Position numbers and translations under genes: made by a program | Notes under the pieces: model-generated | Seen by the model: the letters and a program-made list of their open reading frames with translations, nothing else | Database searches by the model: none | Told to the model about the DNA's origin: nothing | Assembly (NCBI GenBank): GCA_017996845.1 | Contig: JAGOGF010000002.1 | Span: 12,749 to 76,748 of the forward strand | DNA: 64,000 nucleotides | Reading direction: 5' to 3' | Source of the DNA: Butyrivibrio sp. | Lineage (GTDB): Bacteria > Bacillota_A > Clostridia > Lachnospirales > Lachnospiraceae | Shown: positions 17,289 to 25,159 of the stretch, piece by piece | Position numbering within the stretch: position 1 is the stretch's first letter | How the letters are laid out: each line of letters opens with the position of its first letter

Positions 17289-19133
17289 TTGAAAAATACG
17301 AAAAAGCAGATACCGTGGAATTTCATATGGGCTTTTTCGCTGACTGCAGGCATGATATTGGCTGTGGGCGTATTTTTTGACTATTATTTTGACCTGAATG
17401 ACGATGTCCTGATGAAAGATATTCTCTCCGGTGCCTATACAGGGACTCCGGCAGGACACAATATACAGATGCTGTATCCGATCAGTGCAATGATCAGCCT
17501 TTTTTACAGGATGATTAACGGCGCGGACTGGTATGGCATCTTTTTATGTGCCTGTCAGTATGGAAGTATCGGTCTCGTGTTGTGGAGAAGTCTGAAAATG
17601 GCAGAACGTTCCAGAATGAGAATAATACAGAAGCTGTTTCTGATTGGAACAGAACTGCTGGTACTCATAGTTATATTGTTACCTCATTTGGTTTTCGTTC
17701 AGTATACCGTAACGGTTGCCATGTTATCAGCATGTGCAGCATTTCTGTTATTGACTGGAGGGGGTGCTGCGGAACAGGATGCCGTGCAGGCAAACAGAAT
17801 AAGGCTATCCCGCAATGACCTGGCAGCCTGCTTACTCATCTGGCTTGCCTATCTGATCCGTTCGGAGATGCTTCTTCTGACTTTACCGATTGCAGGTGCA
17901 GCAATTTTCATACGATGGCGAATGGAAAGTTTGTATACCAGCCGGCATAGGATTTTATTTGAGAAATATCTGTTACTGGGGGCTTTACTTCTTCTGGGAA
18001 TCGGTATTGGTACATTTGCGGACAGGGTGTCATACAGCTCGCCGCAATGGAAAGAATTTGTCAGATTTTTTGACAATCGGACAGAAGTATATGATTTTCA
18101 GGGGATACCTGACTATGGTTCCAACAGATCATTTTATGACAGTATTGGTCTCTCGGAGCATGAGCAGGCGCTGCTTGAAAATTACAATTTTGGACTGGAT
18201 GAAGAAATTGATGCAGACTGCATGGGCAAAATTGCGAAATATGCAGCAGTGCATATTTCCGGAGAAATACCTTTAGCGGATAAAATATTGCAGGCCGCTG
18301 GAGAATATTTATATCGACTGCATCATTTGGGAATACCTGAAAGCTTTGAATATCCGCAGACGGATGCTCCCTGGAATCTGCTGACGGGTATTTTGTATCT
18401 CATGGTTCTGATTCTGTATCTGACAGAAAACGGACACCAGAACAAATGGTATCGACTGCGGGCAGTGGTGTGGCTGATGATCTTGTTTGCAGTGAGAACG
18501 GCGCTTTGGGGATATATTCTGGTACGTGGGCGTGATCCGATCCGAATCACCCATTCTCTTTATTTGATGGAAATAAGTGTTTTGGGGGCGATGATTGTCT
18601 GGAAGCAGACGGTGGGAAGGGTATGGCCCGGAGCAGACACAAAAAATCTGTCAAAGTTAATGACAGGGGCGCTGATTCTGGCAGTTCTGGCAGGGAGCAT
18701 CTTTTATCTGCCGCTGCAGTACCGTATGACTGTGCAGGAAACTGCGCTGCGCAAACAGGTAAATGCACCCTATCTGGAGATGTATGAATATTGCAGAAAG
18801 CATGAGAATGATTTTTATTTTATAGATGTCTATTCTTCGGTGCAGTATTCGGAAAAAATGTTTGCAAATGTGGATAACACACTTGAAAATTATGATATCA
18901 TGGGAGGCTGGGCATGCAAGAGCCCGCTTCAAAAGCAGAAAAATGCGAAATTCGGATTTGACAGCATGCAAAAGGCCCTGCTCCAGGATCACGTTTATAT
19001 GATTGAGAATGCAGCAGATGATATATCATGGATTCTTGATTATTACAGTGCGGAGGGGATTTCCGTAAAGGCAGAACGTAAGGATGTGACGGGCGGGAAC
19101 TTTGCAGTTTATAAATTGACAATCGTACAATAA
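17289..19133 (+). CDS. Large polytopic membrane protein of unknown function
   Basis: The 614-residue protein starts with TTG, after AGAGG; no in-frame ATG occurs early enough to keep the conserved-looking segment DLNDDVLMKDILSGAYTG, which lies directly after the first helix. The pair of Asp residues in that loop suits a GT-C-type active site. About 11 helices follow, then an extracytoplasmic tail from near residue 480 with many acidic and aromatic residues. I recognise it only as the kind of uncharacterised membrane protein common in surface-glycan clusters. It may transfer a sugar supplied through GtrB and GtrA. Confidence 0.75.
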   Translation: MKNTKKQIPWNFIWAFSLTAGMILAVGVFFDYYFDLNDDVLMKDILSGAYTGTPAGHNIQMLYPISAMISLFYRMINGADWYGIFLCACQYGSIGLVLWRSLKMAERSRMRIIQKLFLIGTELLVLIVILLPHLVFVQYTVTVAMLSACAAFLLLTGGGAAEQDAVQANRIRLSRNDLAACLLIWLAYLIRSEMLLLTLPIAGAAIFIRWRMESLYTSRHRILFEKYLLLGALLLLGIGIGTFADRVSYSSPQWKEFVRFFDNRTEVYDFQGIPDYGSNRSFYDSIGLSEHEQALLENYNFGLDEEIDADCMGKIAKYAAVHISGEIPLADKILQAAGEYLYRLHHLGIPESFEYPQTDAPWNLLTGILYLMVLILYLTENGHQNKWYRLRAVVWLMILFAVRTALWGYILVRGRDPIRITHSLYLMEISVLGAMIVWKQTVGRVWPGADTKNLSKLMTGALILAVLAGSIFYLPLQYRMTVQETALRKQVNAPYLEMYEYCRKHENDFYFIDVYSSVQYSEKMFANVDNTLENYDIMGGWACKSPLQKQKNAKFGFDSMQKALLQDHVYMIENAADDISWILDYYSAEGISVKAERKDVTGGNFAVYKLTIVQ

Positions 19134-19199
19134 TTCCGCAGTAAATATAAAATGTTTGTACAGCAAAAGACAAGGCATGGGAATCGGGGCAGGGAACAT

Positions 19200-19736
19200 A
19201 TGGCAGATGTACAATGGATGAACGGACAGAAGATTTCTCTCCGTTTCATGACACGTGAGGATACACCCTTCATTATCAGATGGCGTAATAACCCGCGGGT
19301 ACAGGATAATTTTATTTACAAAGAAACATTTACCAGCCAGACACATAACGCGTGGATCCGTGACCATGTGGAAAAAGGTGATGCAGTTCAGTTTATCATT
19401 TGCGAGAACAAAGAAAATCATCGCCCGGTTGGGAGCGTTTATTTCAGAGATATTGACAGGGATGCACATACTGCCGAATATGGAATTTTTATAGGAGAAG
19501 ATGATGCCATAGGCAGAGGCTATGCAAATGAAGCGGCATTTCTGGCTACAGAATATGCGTTTACAGAGCTGAAAATCGAGCAGATCATTTTGCGGGTGTT
19601 TACCGATAATGAGCCGGCTAAGCGCAGCTATGAACATGCTGGATTTGTCTTCGTGCGGGATCTTCCGCAGGTAATGTGCAGTGATGGTACCAAACGTGAT
19701 ATGATGATGATGCAGTTACGGAAAGACAACAGATGA
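19200..19736 (+). CDS. GNAT acetyltransferase, PseH- or WecD-type candidate
   Basis: A 178-residue RimJ/RimL-like GNAT: ISLRFMTREDTPFIIRWRNNP at the start, the acetyl-CoA loop with GRGYANEA (about residues 102-109) and RVFTDNEPAKRSYEHAGF near the end. Two sugar roles fit. One is N-acetylation of UDP-4-amino-4,6-dideoxy-AltNAc (PseH), the only step of the pse pathway otherwise missing here. The other is acetylation of dTDP-Fuc4N made by the WecE-like enzyme nearby. The sequence alone does not decide. The start at 19200 is chosen over 19152 because AGGGA precedes it and the longer N-terminus is not family-like. Confidence 0.8.
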   Translation: MADVQWMNGQKISLRFMTREDTPFIIRWRNNPRVQDNFIYKETFTSQTHNAWIRDHVEKGDAVQFIICENKENHRPVGSVYFRDIDRDAHTAEYGIFIGEDDAIGRGYANEAAFLATEYAFTELKIEQIILRVFTDNEPAKRSYEHAGFVFVRDLPQVMCSDGTKRDMMMMQLRKDNR

Positions 19737-19810
19737 TTGTCTGCAGGAACAGAAAGCAACAATAATTTCTGCTGAAAGAATAATTTTGAAAAATAGAAAC
19801 GGGGAGTAAA

Positions 19811-20809
19811 ATGCAGGATCGTTTTATCAGTTTTATAATTCCATGTTATCGTTCAGAAAAAACACTGGAACAGGTGATTCTTGAAATAGAAGACGCCATG
19901 CCGGTATTGATTCAATATACTTACGAGATCATATTGGTCAACGATGGGTCTCCGGATGCTACCTGGCAGAAGATCTGTCAGCTTGCAGCAGAGCATCCGG
20001 AGGTAAAAGGCTATAATATGGCCAAAAATTTCGGACAGCACGCTGCTCTGATGGCAGGATTGAATCTGTGTAAGGGCGAGATTGTGGTATGTCTGGATGA
20101 TGATGGGCAGACACCTGCAGATGAAGTCGGAAAGCTTTTATATGCAATTGAAAAAGGCGCCGATGTTGTATATGCCAGATATCAGCATAAGCAGCATTCT
20201 TTTTTCAGAAACATCGGATCGGCCATGAATGAATGGATGGCACATGTGATGCTGGGCAAACCAAAAGAATTGTATGTGTCGAGTTATTTTGCAGTGCGCA
20301 GATATGTGGTGGATGAAATGATTCATTATAAAGGCTCTTATCCGTATGTGATAGGTCTGGTTCTTCGTACGACGGGTAATATTGTAAATGTGGATGTCAA
20401 ACACAGGAAAAGGGAAGTTGGTGAAAGCGGGTATGATTTTGCAAAACTTCTGGGACTGTGGATCAATGGTTTTACGGCATTCAGTATCAAACCGCTTCGC
20501 ATTGCAACAGCAACCGGCGGGATATGTGCGGCATTGGGATTTTTATACGGAATTTATACGGTGATCAAGAAATTTGTGGTTCCAAATGTACCGCTTGGAT
20601 TCAGTGCACTGATGTCGGCCATCATGTTTATTGGCGGGATGCTGATGCTCATGGTAGGACTTGCAGGAGAATATATCGGCAGGGCTTATATTTCACTTAA
20701 TAGTAATCCACAGTATGTGATAAGAGAAAGTACACAGACGCAGCCGTGCAGTCAGCAGCAGGTTTTGGAATATGACACAAAAAATGAACAGGATCATGCA
20801 GCAGAATAG
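19811..20809 (+). CDS. Polyprenyl-phosphate glycosyltransferase, GtrB/ArnC-like
   Basis: The 332-residue GT2 enzyme starts with ISFIIPCYRSEKTLEQVI and has VNDGSPD near residue 43 and a DDDGQTP donor/metal site (about residues 96-102). Two C-terminal membrane helices (about residues 228-290) are followed by AGEYIGRAYI. This layout matches enzymes that move a sugar from a nucleotide to polyprenyl phosphate (GtrB, ArnC). The lipid-linked sugar would be flipped by the GtrA at 15609 and used by a GT-C protein. GGGGAG lies just before the start. A terminator-like hairpin follows five bases after its stop. Confidence 0.88.
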   Translation: MQDRFISFIIPCYRSEKTLEQVILEIEDAMPVLIQYTYEIILVNDGSPDATWQKICQLAAEHPEVKGYNMAKNFGQHAALMAGLNLCKGEIVVCLDDDGQTPADEVGKLLYAIEKGADVVYARYQHKQHSFFRNIGSAMNEWMAHVMLGKPKELYVSSYFAVRRYVVDEMIHYKGSYPYVIGLVLRTTGNIVNVDVKHRKREVGESGYDFAKLLGLWINGFTAFSIKPLRIATATGGICAALGFLYGIYTVIKKFVVPNVPLGFSALMSAIMFIGGMLMLMVGLAGEYIGRAYISLNSNPQYVIRESTQTQPCSQQQVLEYDTKNEQDHAAE

Positions 20810-22439
20810 AATGAATACCAAACAAGCCTGGCTTTGGTCAGGCTTGTTTGGTATATGTTTTTCTGCTGCAAATATATGGGGATATCAGCTTGAAAAAACA
20901 GATCATATAGATTTTGGATCAAAAACGGCTGCCGCAGCTTTTTTTCTGCTAACAGTACTGATCACTGCAGCGGCAAGATACAGTTGGAAAATGATCGATG
21001 GTCTTCATAAGCAGAAGACAGGCAGACAGGCATCGAACCAGATGATATATCCATATCCCGTGAAATACTTTCTGCGTGTCTGGGGTGGACTTATCATATG
21101 TCAGATTCCGGTGCTGCTTGCGGAATATCCCGGATTTTTCGTATATGATGCACAGACGGAAGTAACAGAGGTTTTTACCAGAGTATTCACCACCCACCAT
21201 CCGCTTATGCATGTGCTTGTTCTGGGAGGAATCGTCAGTGCGCTGCACAAAATAACCGGTTCCTATAATGCCGGAATCTGTACCTATATCATAGGTCAGA
21301 TGTTTTTGATAACTGCTGTTTTTGCATATGTGATCGGATTACTCAGACAGATGCAGATCCGGAGGTGGATCCGTATTCTTGTTTTCATATTTTATGGCCT
21401 TTTTCCTACCATAGTCATGTATACACTATGTTCCAGCAAAGATGGTCTTTTCTCCGCATTCCTGCTGTTGCTTTCAGTACTGCTTTTGCAAATGCAGCGT
21501 AACCCGGAGCTTTTTATGCAAAGTAAAAAAAATATTGCTGCAATCGTTTTTGCTGCAACAGCAATGATGCTGATGCGTAATAACGGCTTTTACAGTTATC
21601 TCGTTTTCATTCCGATTGCTTTTTTTATGTTGGGAAAAAATAAAAAGAAAATATTTCCGTTTTTGATTTTACCGCTGCTTTTATATCTTCTGATCAGTAA
21701 CACACTTGCATTTGCCCTGAGGGCAGAGGGGAGTGAGCACCAGGAAATGCTGACAGTTCCGATTCAACAGCTTGCAAGAACCTGGCAGGCGGATCAGGGG
21801 AGCTTTGATGAAACAGACAGAGATGTTTTATACAGTTATCTGAGCCAGGAAGGACTGCAGCATTATACACCAAGGATTTCGGATATTCTGAAAACCTATT
21901 TTAACAATGCGCAGTATGAAAAGGATTCGCTTTCTTTCTGGAAACTATGGTTTAAAATGGGAAAGCGTAATCCGGCGACCTATATAAATGCCTGGTTTCT
22001 GACTTCCTATGGATATTGGTATCCGGGAACAGTGATCAATGTATATCAGGGGAATACGGTTTTTACCTTTACGTATACAGACAGTTCCTATTTCGGATAT
22101 GAAGTGGAGGCACCGGGAGTCAGGCACAGTCTGATCCCTGTTATCGACCGTTTTTACAGGAAACTTTCCATCGAGAAATTTCAGCAGAACATTCCTGGTA
22201 TTTCTTTGCTCTTTGCACCTGCCTTTTGGTTCTGGATCCTGGCCTGGTATGTGGGAGGGCAGCTGCAGCGCAGAAAGGCGGAGAATCTGTTCTGGATCCT
22301 TCCGGCGTTCCTGACATGGCTGACGGTACTTCTGGGACCGACTTATCTGGTCAGATATGTGATTATACTGTGGTATATTGCACCGCTCTTTATAATGGCC
22401 GGTCTGGTGCAAAAAGCAAAATTTGATGAACAAATGTGA
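20772..22439 (+). CDS. Large polytopic membrane protein, DUF6020-like
   Basis: The 555-residue protein has about 12 membrane helices and two polar loops, one after helix 3 (QIPVLLAEYPGFFVYDAQTE) with HHPLMH and one before the C-terminal helices. It resembles the uncharacterised DUF6020 proteins of clostridial surface-glycan clusters; I make that link from memory. Its start is unclear: ATG 20772 overlaps the previous gene by 38 bases, while ATG 20811 begins one base after that gene's stop and could be translationally coupled. A perfect 16-bp hairpin begins at 20815 inside its first codons. Confidence 0.75.
   Translation: MTQKMNRIMQQNRMNTKQAWLWSGLFGICFSAANIWGYQLEKTDHIDFGSKTAAAAFFLLTVLITAAARYSWKMIDGLHKQKTGRQASNQMIYPYPVKYFLRVWGGLIICQIPVLLAEYPGFFVYDAQTEVTEVFTRVFTTHHPLMHVLVLGGIVSALHKITGSYNAGICTYIIGQMFLITAVFAYVIGLLRQMQIRRWIRILVFIFYGLFPTIVMYTLCSSKDGLFSAFLLLLSVLLLQMQRNPELFMQSKKNIAAIVFAATAMMLMRNNGFYSYLVFIPIAFFMLGKNKKKIFPFLILPLLLYLLISNTLAFALRAEGSEHQEMLTVPIQQLARTWQADQGSFDETDRDVLYSYLSQEGLQHYTPRISDILKTYFNNAQYEKDSLSFWKLWFKMGKRNPATYINAWFLTSYGYWYPGTVINVYQGNTVFTFTYTDSSYFGYEVEAPGVRHSLIPVIDRFYRKLSIEKFQQNIPGISLLFAPAFWFWILAWYVGGQLQRRKAENLFWILPAFLTWLTVLLGPTYLVRYVIILWYIAPLFIMAGLVQKAKFDEQM
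20815..20863 (+). terminator. Terminator-like hairpin inside the start of the next gene
   Basis: The arms 20815-20830 and 20839-20854 are perfectly complementary over 16 bases (ATACCAAACAAGCCTG in the left arm), with an 8-base loop and five T at 20858-20862. It lies six bases after the stop of the GtrB-like gene yet codes for the first membrane helix of the following protein. It would end or attenuate transcription unless translation of the region keeps it open. Confidence 0.6.
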
Positions 22440-22451
22440 TTATGCTATACT
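22423..22451 (+). promoter_or_regulatory. Internal promoter candidate
   Basis: TTGATG at 22423-22428, a 17-base spacer and TATACT at 22446-22451 (5 of 6 to TATAAT). It overlaps the last codons of the preceding gene and lies 23 bases before ATG 22475. A 7-bp inverted repeat (ATGCTAT at 22442-22448, ATAGCAT at 22455-22461) covers the -10 box and the expected start point. Confidence 0.45.
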
Positions 22452-22474
22452 TGCATAGCATAGCATGAATAAAT

Positions 22475-25159
22475 ATGAAACACTTTTGTGTGAAAGACAT
22501 TGGGAAAGTGATGAGAACAATACTATATAAGAGCAGGGCAGTTCAGGCAGTAATCGCGATTCTTGCGCTTACGGCAATATTAACGGTTTGGCCGGTACGA
22601 ATCTGGCACACAACCTGGCAGACATCCGGTGGGGGAACCATTGTATCGGAATCCGGCACAATTGACAGTACACATGATATGGTACAGAAATTTATTGCAC
22701 AATATGATCGTATTGATTCTGTCAGTGTATATGTAACAGAGGTATCAGCAGGCAGATATATGGAAATGAGCCTCTATGATGAGAAGATGCAGCCTGTCTA
22801 TGATACCTTCGTAGACATGGGAGTTCAGAAAATACCTGGGTATATCAGAATTCCGATGCAGGTCGGTCTGCATGTAAATGAGCAGTATACAATGCTGATT
22901 ACACCTGTCAATGCATCATTTAAAGTTGCTTATGAAGATATCCCTGTACAGGCTTCACCATATTTGCAGGAAACAGCATATCAGGATACCGCAGTATCCG
23001 GTTATCATCTGGCAGCAACATATGCATATAGCCTTCCGCTTGATAAAATGGCATCTTTGACCGTAATTGCCGCAATTCTGGCAATTGCGCTTGTTTTAGT
23101 AGTACTGACAGAACAATATTATGGCAGACAGAAAGAGAAAAATCATCTGATTACGGTGGCACGTACGTTACAGTATACGCTTAATCCGATTTGTGCGATA
23201 GCACTCGGGACACTCATGGTTATGGTGTTTCCGCTGAAACTGTTTGACAATCGCCTGACAGATATTATTTTTTATGAGCTCGGACTTATCCTTACAGCAG
23301 TTCTGGTATTTTATGGAATAAATCATCGCAGATACGATTCCTTTGACAGTATTTTTTGCAAAGCAAAGGATACATTTACTGCGTTCAAATCATTTGGGCA
23401 AATGATTGCCATTGCACTTACCATTATGTTTGGCTGTGAATATATGAATGCTTTGTATGACATATACCATACCATTGCAGAGCGTAAGATGGTGATCTGT
23501 ATCCTGGTATTGATTATTCTTACTTTTTCCAGACAGGAACTCCTGAATATTGTAAATCTGGTCTATTTGATCGCAGCAGGCGCTTTTGGTGTATATTATG
23601 ATAAATGCAGCCGTCTTGCAATTACGGAAAAAGAATATAATCTCCATAATGCGGCACTTGCAGAGGCAATTGTCATAGCCGTTCTGAGTGGCATTCTGCT
23701 TATTAATCTGATTCGCATGCTCCTGATCAGGATCAGAGATGTGCAGAATATTGAAAAAAGAAATCTGCATGCGAAAAGAGAACATATTTCCGCTTTCGGG
23801 GTTCTGACTGTCATATTTTTTGCAGTTATGGTAATCATGCGGAATACAAGGTGGTGGGGCGTGGTACTGGTGCTGGTATACAGCCTTTTTTATTTTCGTT
23901 TTCATGTTTGGAAAGAGAAGGATCTGTGGACGGATATCCTGAGCGGCGGTCTGATTCTGAATTTTTTGGGATCCTGGATATTCTGCCTGCTTTATCGCTA
24001 TTTTGCAGGGTTTGTTTCAGCCAGGTTTTCGTTTGTTTTTCATACGGTTACGGTAACAGCAGAATATCTGACTTTTATGGAATGTACTGCAGTAGTTCTC
24101 CTGCTCGCCAAATTGTACAAGGTGGACAGAAACTGGGGAATACGCAGACTTGCAGCTGCAATTTGGAAAGAATTCATTCTATTTGGAATTATTACCGCCT
24201 ACGTGATATTCACCATGTCTCGTACGGCATATATGGCTGTGGGTTTTGCATGCCTGATCATGCTGCTGATTGTTGCACGGGGGAGAGGAGAGGCAAAAAT
24301 CAGATCTGTTTTCAGAAATATTATGATCTGTGTGGTGTCTGCCATATTATGTTTTCCTGCAGTCTTTACGCTGCAGCGTGTCGTTCCCGCAATTATAGGA
24401 AGACCCTATATTTTTACAATTGAAGATACGGTTACAGATCTGAGAGGAGGAGCAGACTGGGGAGACCGCTCCTTTATGTGTGTCGAACGGTTTGAATCAA
24501 TGTTTATGGAGAAGATACTCGGCATGCAGGGAGATTCCTATCATTATCCCAGGGATCAGTATAATTATGATAATAATGGAAAACTGATGTATGGACCGGA
24601 TGGAGAACTGCTTCAGCAGGACAGCATGGGTAATGCAGGAGACACAGGGCATCCTCTGTATGCAGCTGCTGTTCTGACAGAAGATGAACAGATACAGCTT
24701 ATGAACATTCCGGGGTTAATGCAGACAGTAGAAAATGCTGGGGATAGCAAAGAAAATGCAGTTTCAGGACTGGATACCTTCAGCAATGGAAGATTCACAA
24801 TTTTCGGAGCTTATCTTTCACAGATGAATTTGACGGGGCATGACGAAATGGGAGCACTTTTACCTGACGGAGAGACAGCAGTGCATGCGCATAATACGTA
24901 TTTACAGGTAGCATATGATCACGGTATTCCTGCAGGGATTCTTTTTGCAATACTGATTATATCTGCTTTTGCAGCAGGATTTATTTATGACAGGAAACAA
25001 ACAGACAGAATATCCGCACTTCCGATGGCGATTACGCTTGGGTTTGCCATTGCCGGGCTTACGGAATGGGTATTTCAGTTCAGCAATCCGATGACGGTTG
25101 CACTGATGTTATCGTGGGCACCACTGATCTGCACCAATCAAACCAAGAGGCTTTCATGA
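22475..25159 (+). CDS. O-antigen polymerase/ligase-like protein with an extra N-terminal domain
   Basis: This is an unusually large protein of 894 residues for its kind. A first helix is followed by an extracytoplasmic domain of about 150 residues (about 45-195), then about 12 helices. A long polar loop of about 170 residues (from FTIEDTVTDLRGG to HAHNTYLQ) precedes two final helices. The motif VHAHNTYLQVAYDHGIPAG is typical of Wzy/WaaL-type proteins, which polymerise repeat units or attach them to an acceptor outside the membrane. Start: ATG 22475 lacks a clear ribosome site; ATG 22511 behind GGGAAAG is an alternative. The stop overlaps the next start as ATGA. Confidence 0.8.
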   Translation: MKHFCVKDIGKVMRTILYKSRAVQAVIAILALTAILTVWPVRIWHTTWQTSGGGTIVSESGTIDSTHDMVQKFIAQYDRIDSVSVYVTEVSAGRYMEMSLYDEKMQPVYDTFVDMGVQKIPGYIRIPMQVGLHVNEQYTMLITPVNASFKVAYEDIPVQASPYLQETAYQDTAVSGYHLAATYAYSLPLDKMASLTVIAAILAIALVLVVLTEQYYGRQKEKNHLITVARTLQYTLNPICAIALGTLMVMVFPLKLFDNRLTDIIFYELGLILTAVLVFYGINHRRYDSFDSIFCKAKDTFTAFKSFGQMIAIALTIMFGCEYMNALYDIYHTIAERKMVICILVLIILTFSRQELLNIVNLVYLIAAGAFGVYYDKCSRLAITEKEYNLHNAALAEAIVIAVLSGILLINLIRMLLIRIRDVQNIEKRNLHAKREHISAFGVLTVIFFAVMVIMRNTRWWGVVLVLVYSLFYFRFHVWKEKDLWTDILSGGLILNFLGSWIFCLLYRYFAGFVSARFSFVFHTVTVTAEYLTFMECTAVVLLLAKLYKVDRNWGIRRLAAAIWKEFILFGIITAYVIFTMSRTAYMAVGFACLIMLLIVARGRGEAKIRSVFRNIMICVVSAILCFPAVFTLQRVVPAIIGRPYIFTIEDTVTDLRGGADWGDRSFMCVERFESMFMEKILGMQGDSYHYPRDQYNYDNNGKLMYGPDGELLQQDSMGNAGDTGHPLYAAAVLTEDEQIQLMNIPGLMQTVENAGDSKENAVSGLDTFSNGRFTIFGAYLSQMNLTGHDEMGALLPDGETAVHAHNTYLQVAYDHGIPAGILFAILIISAFAAGFIYDRKQTDRISALPMAITLGFAIAGLTEWVFQFSNPMTVALMLSWAPLICTNQTKRLS

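Noticed and set aside
19737..19766. Promoter TTGTCT-N18-AATAAT before the GtrB-like gene
   Set aside because: Both boxes are weak and the spacing is long; I could not separate it from chance.
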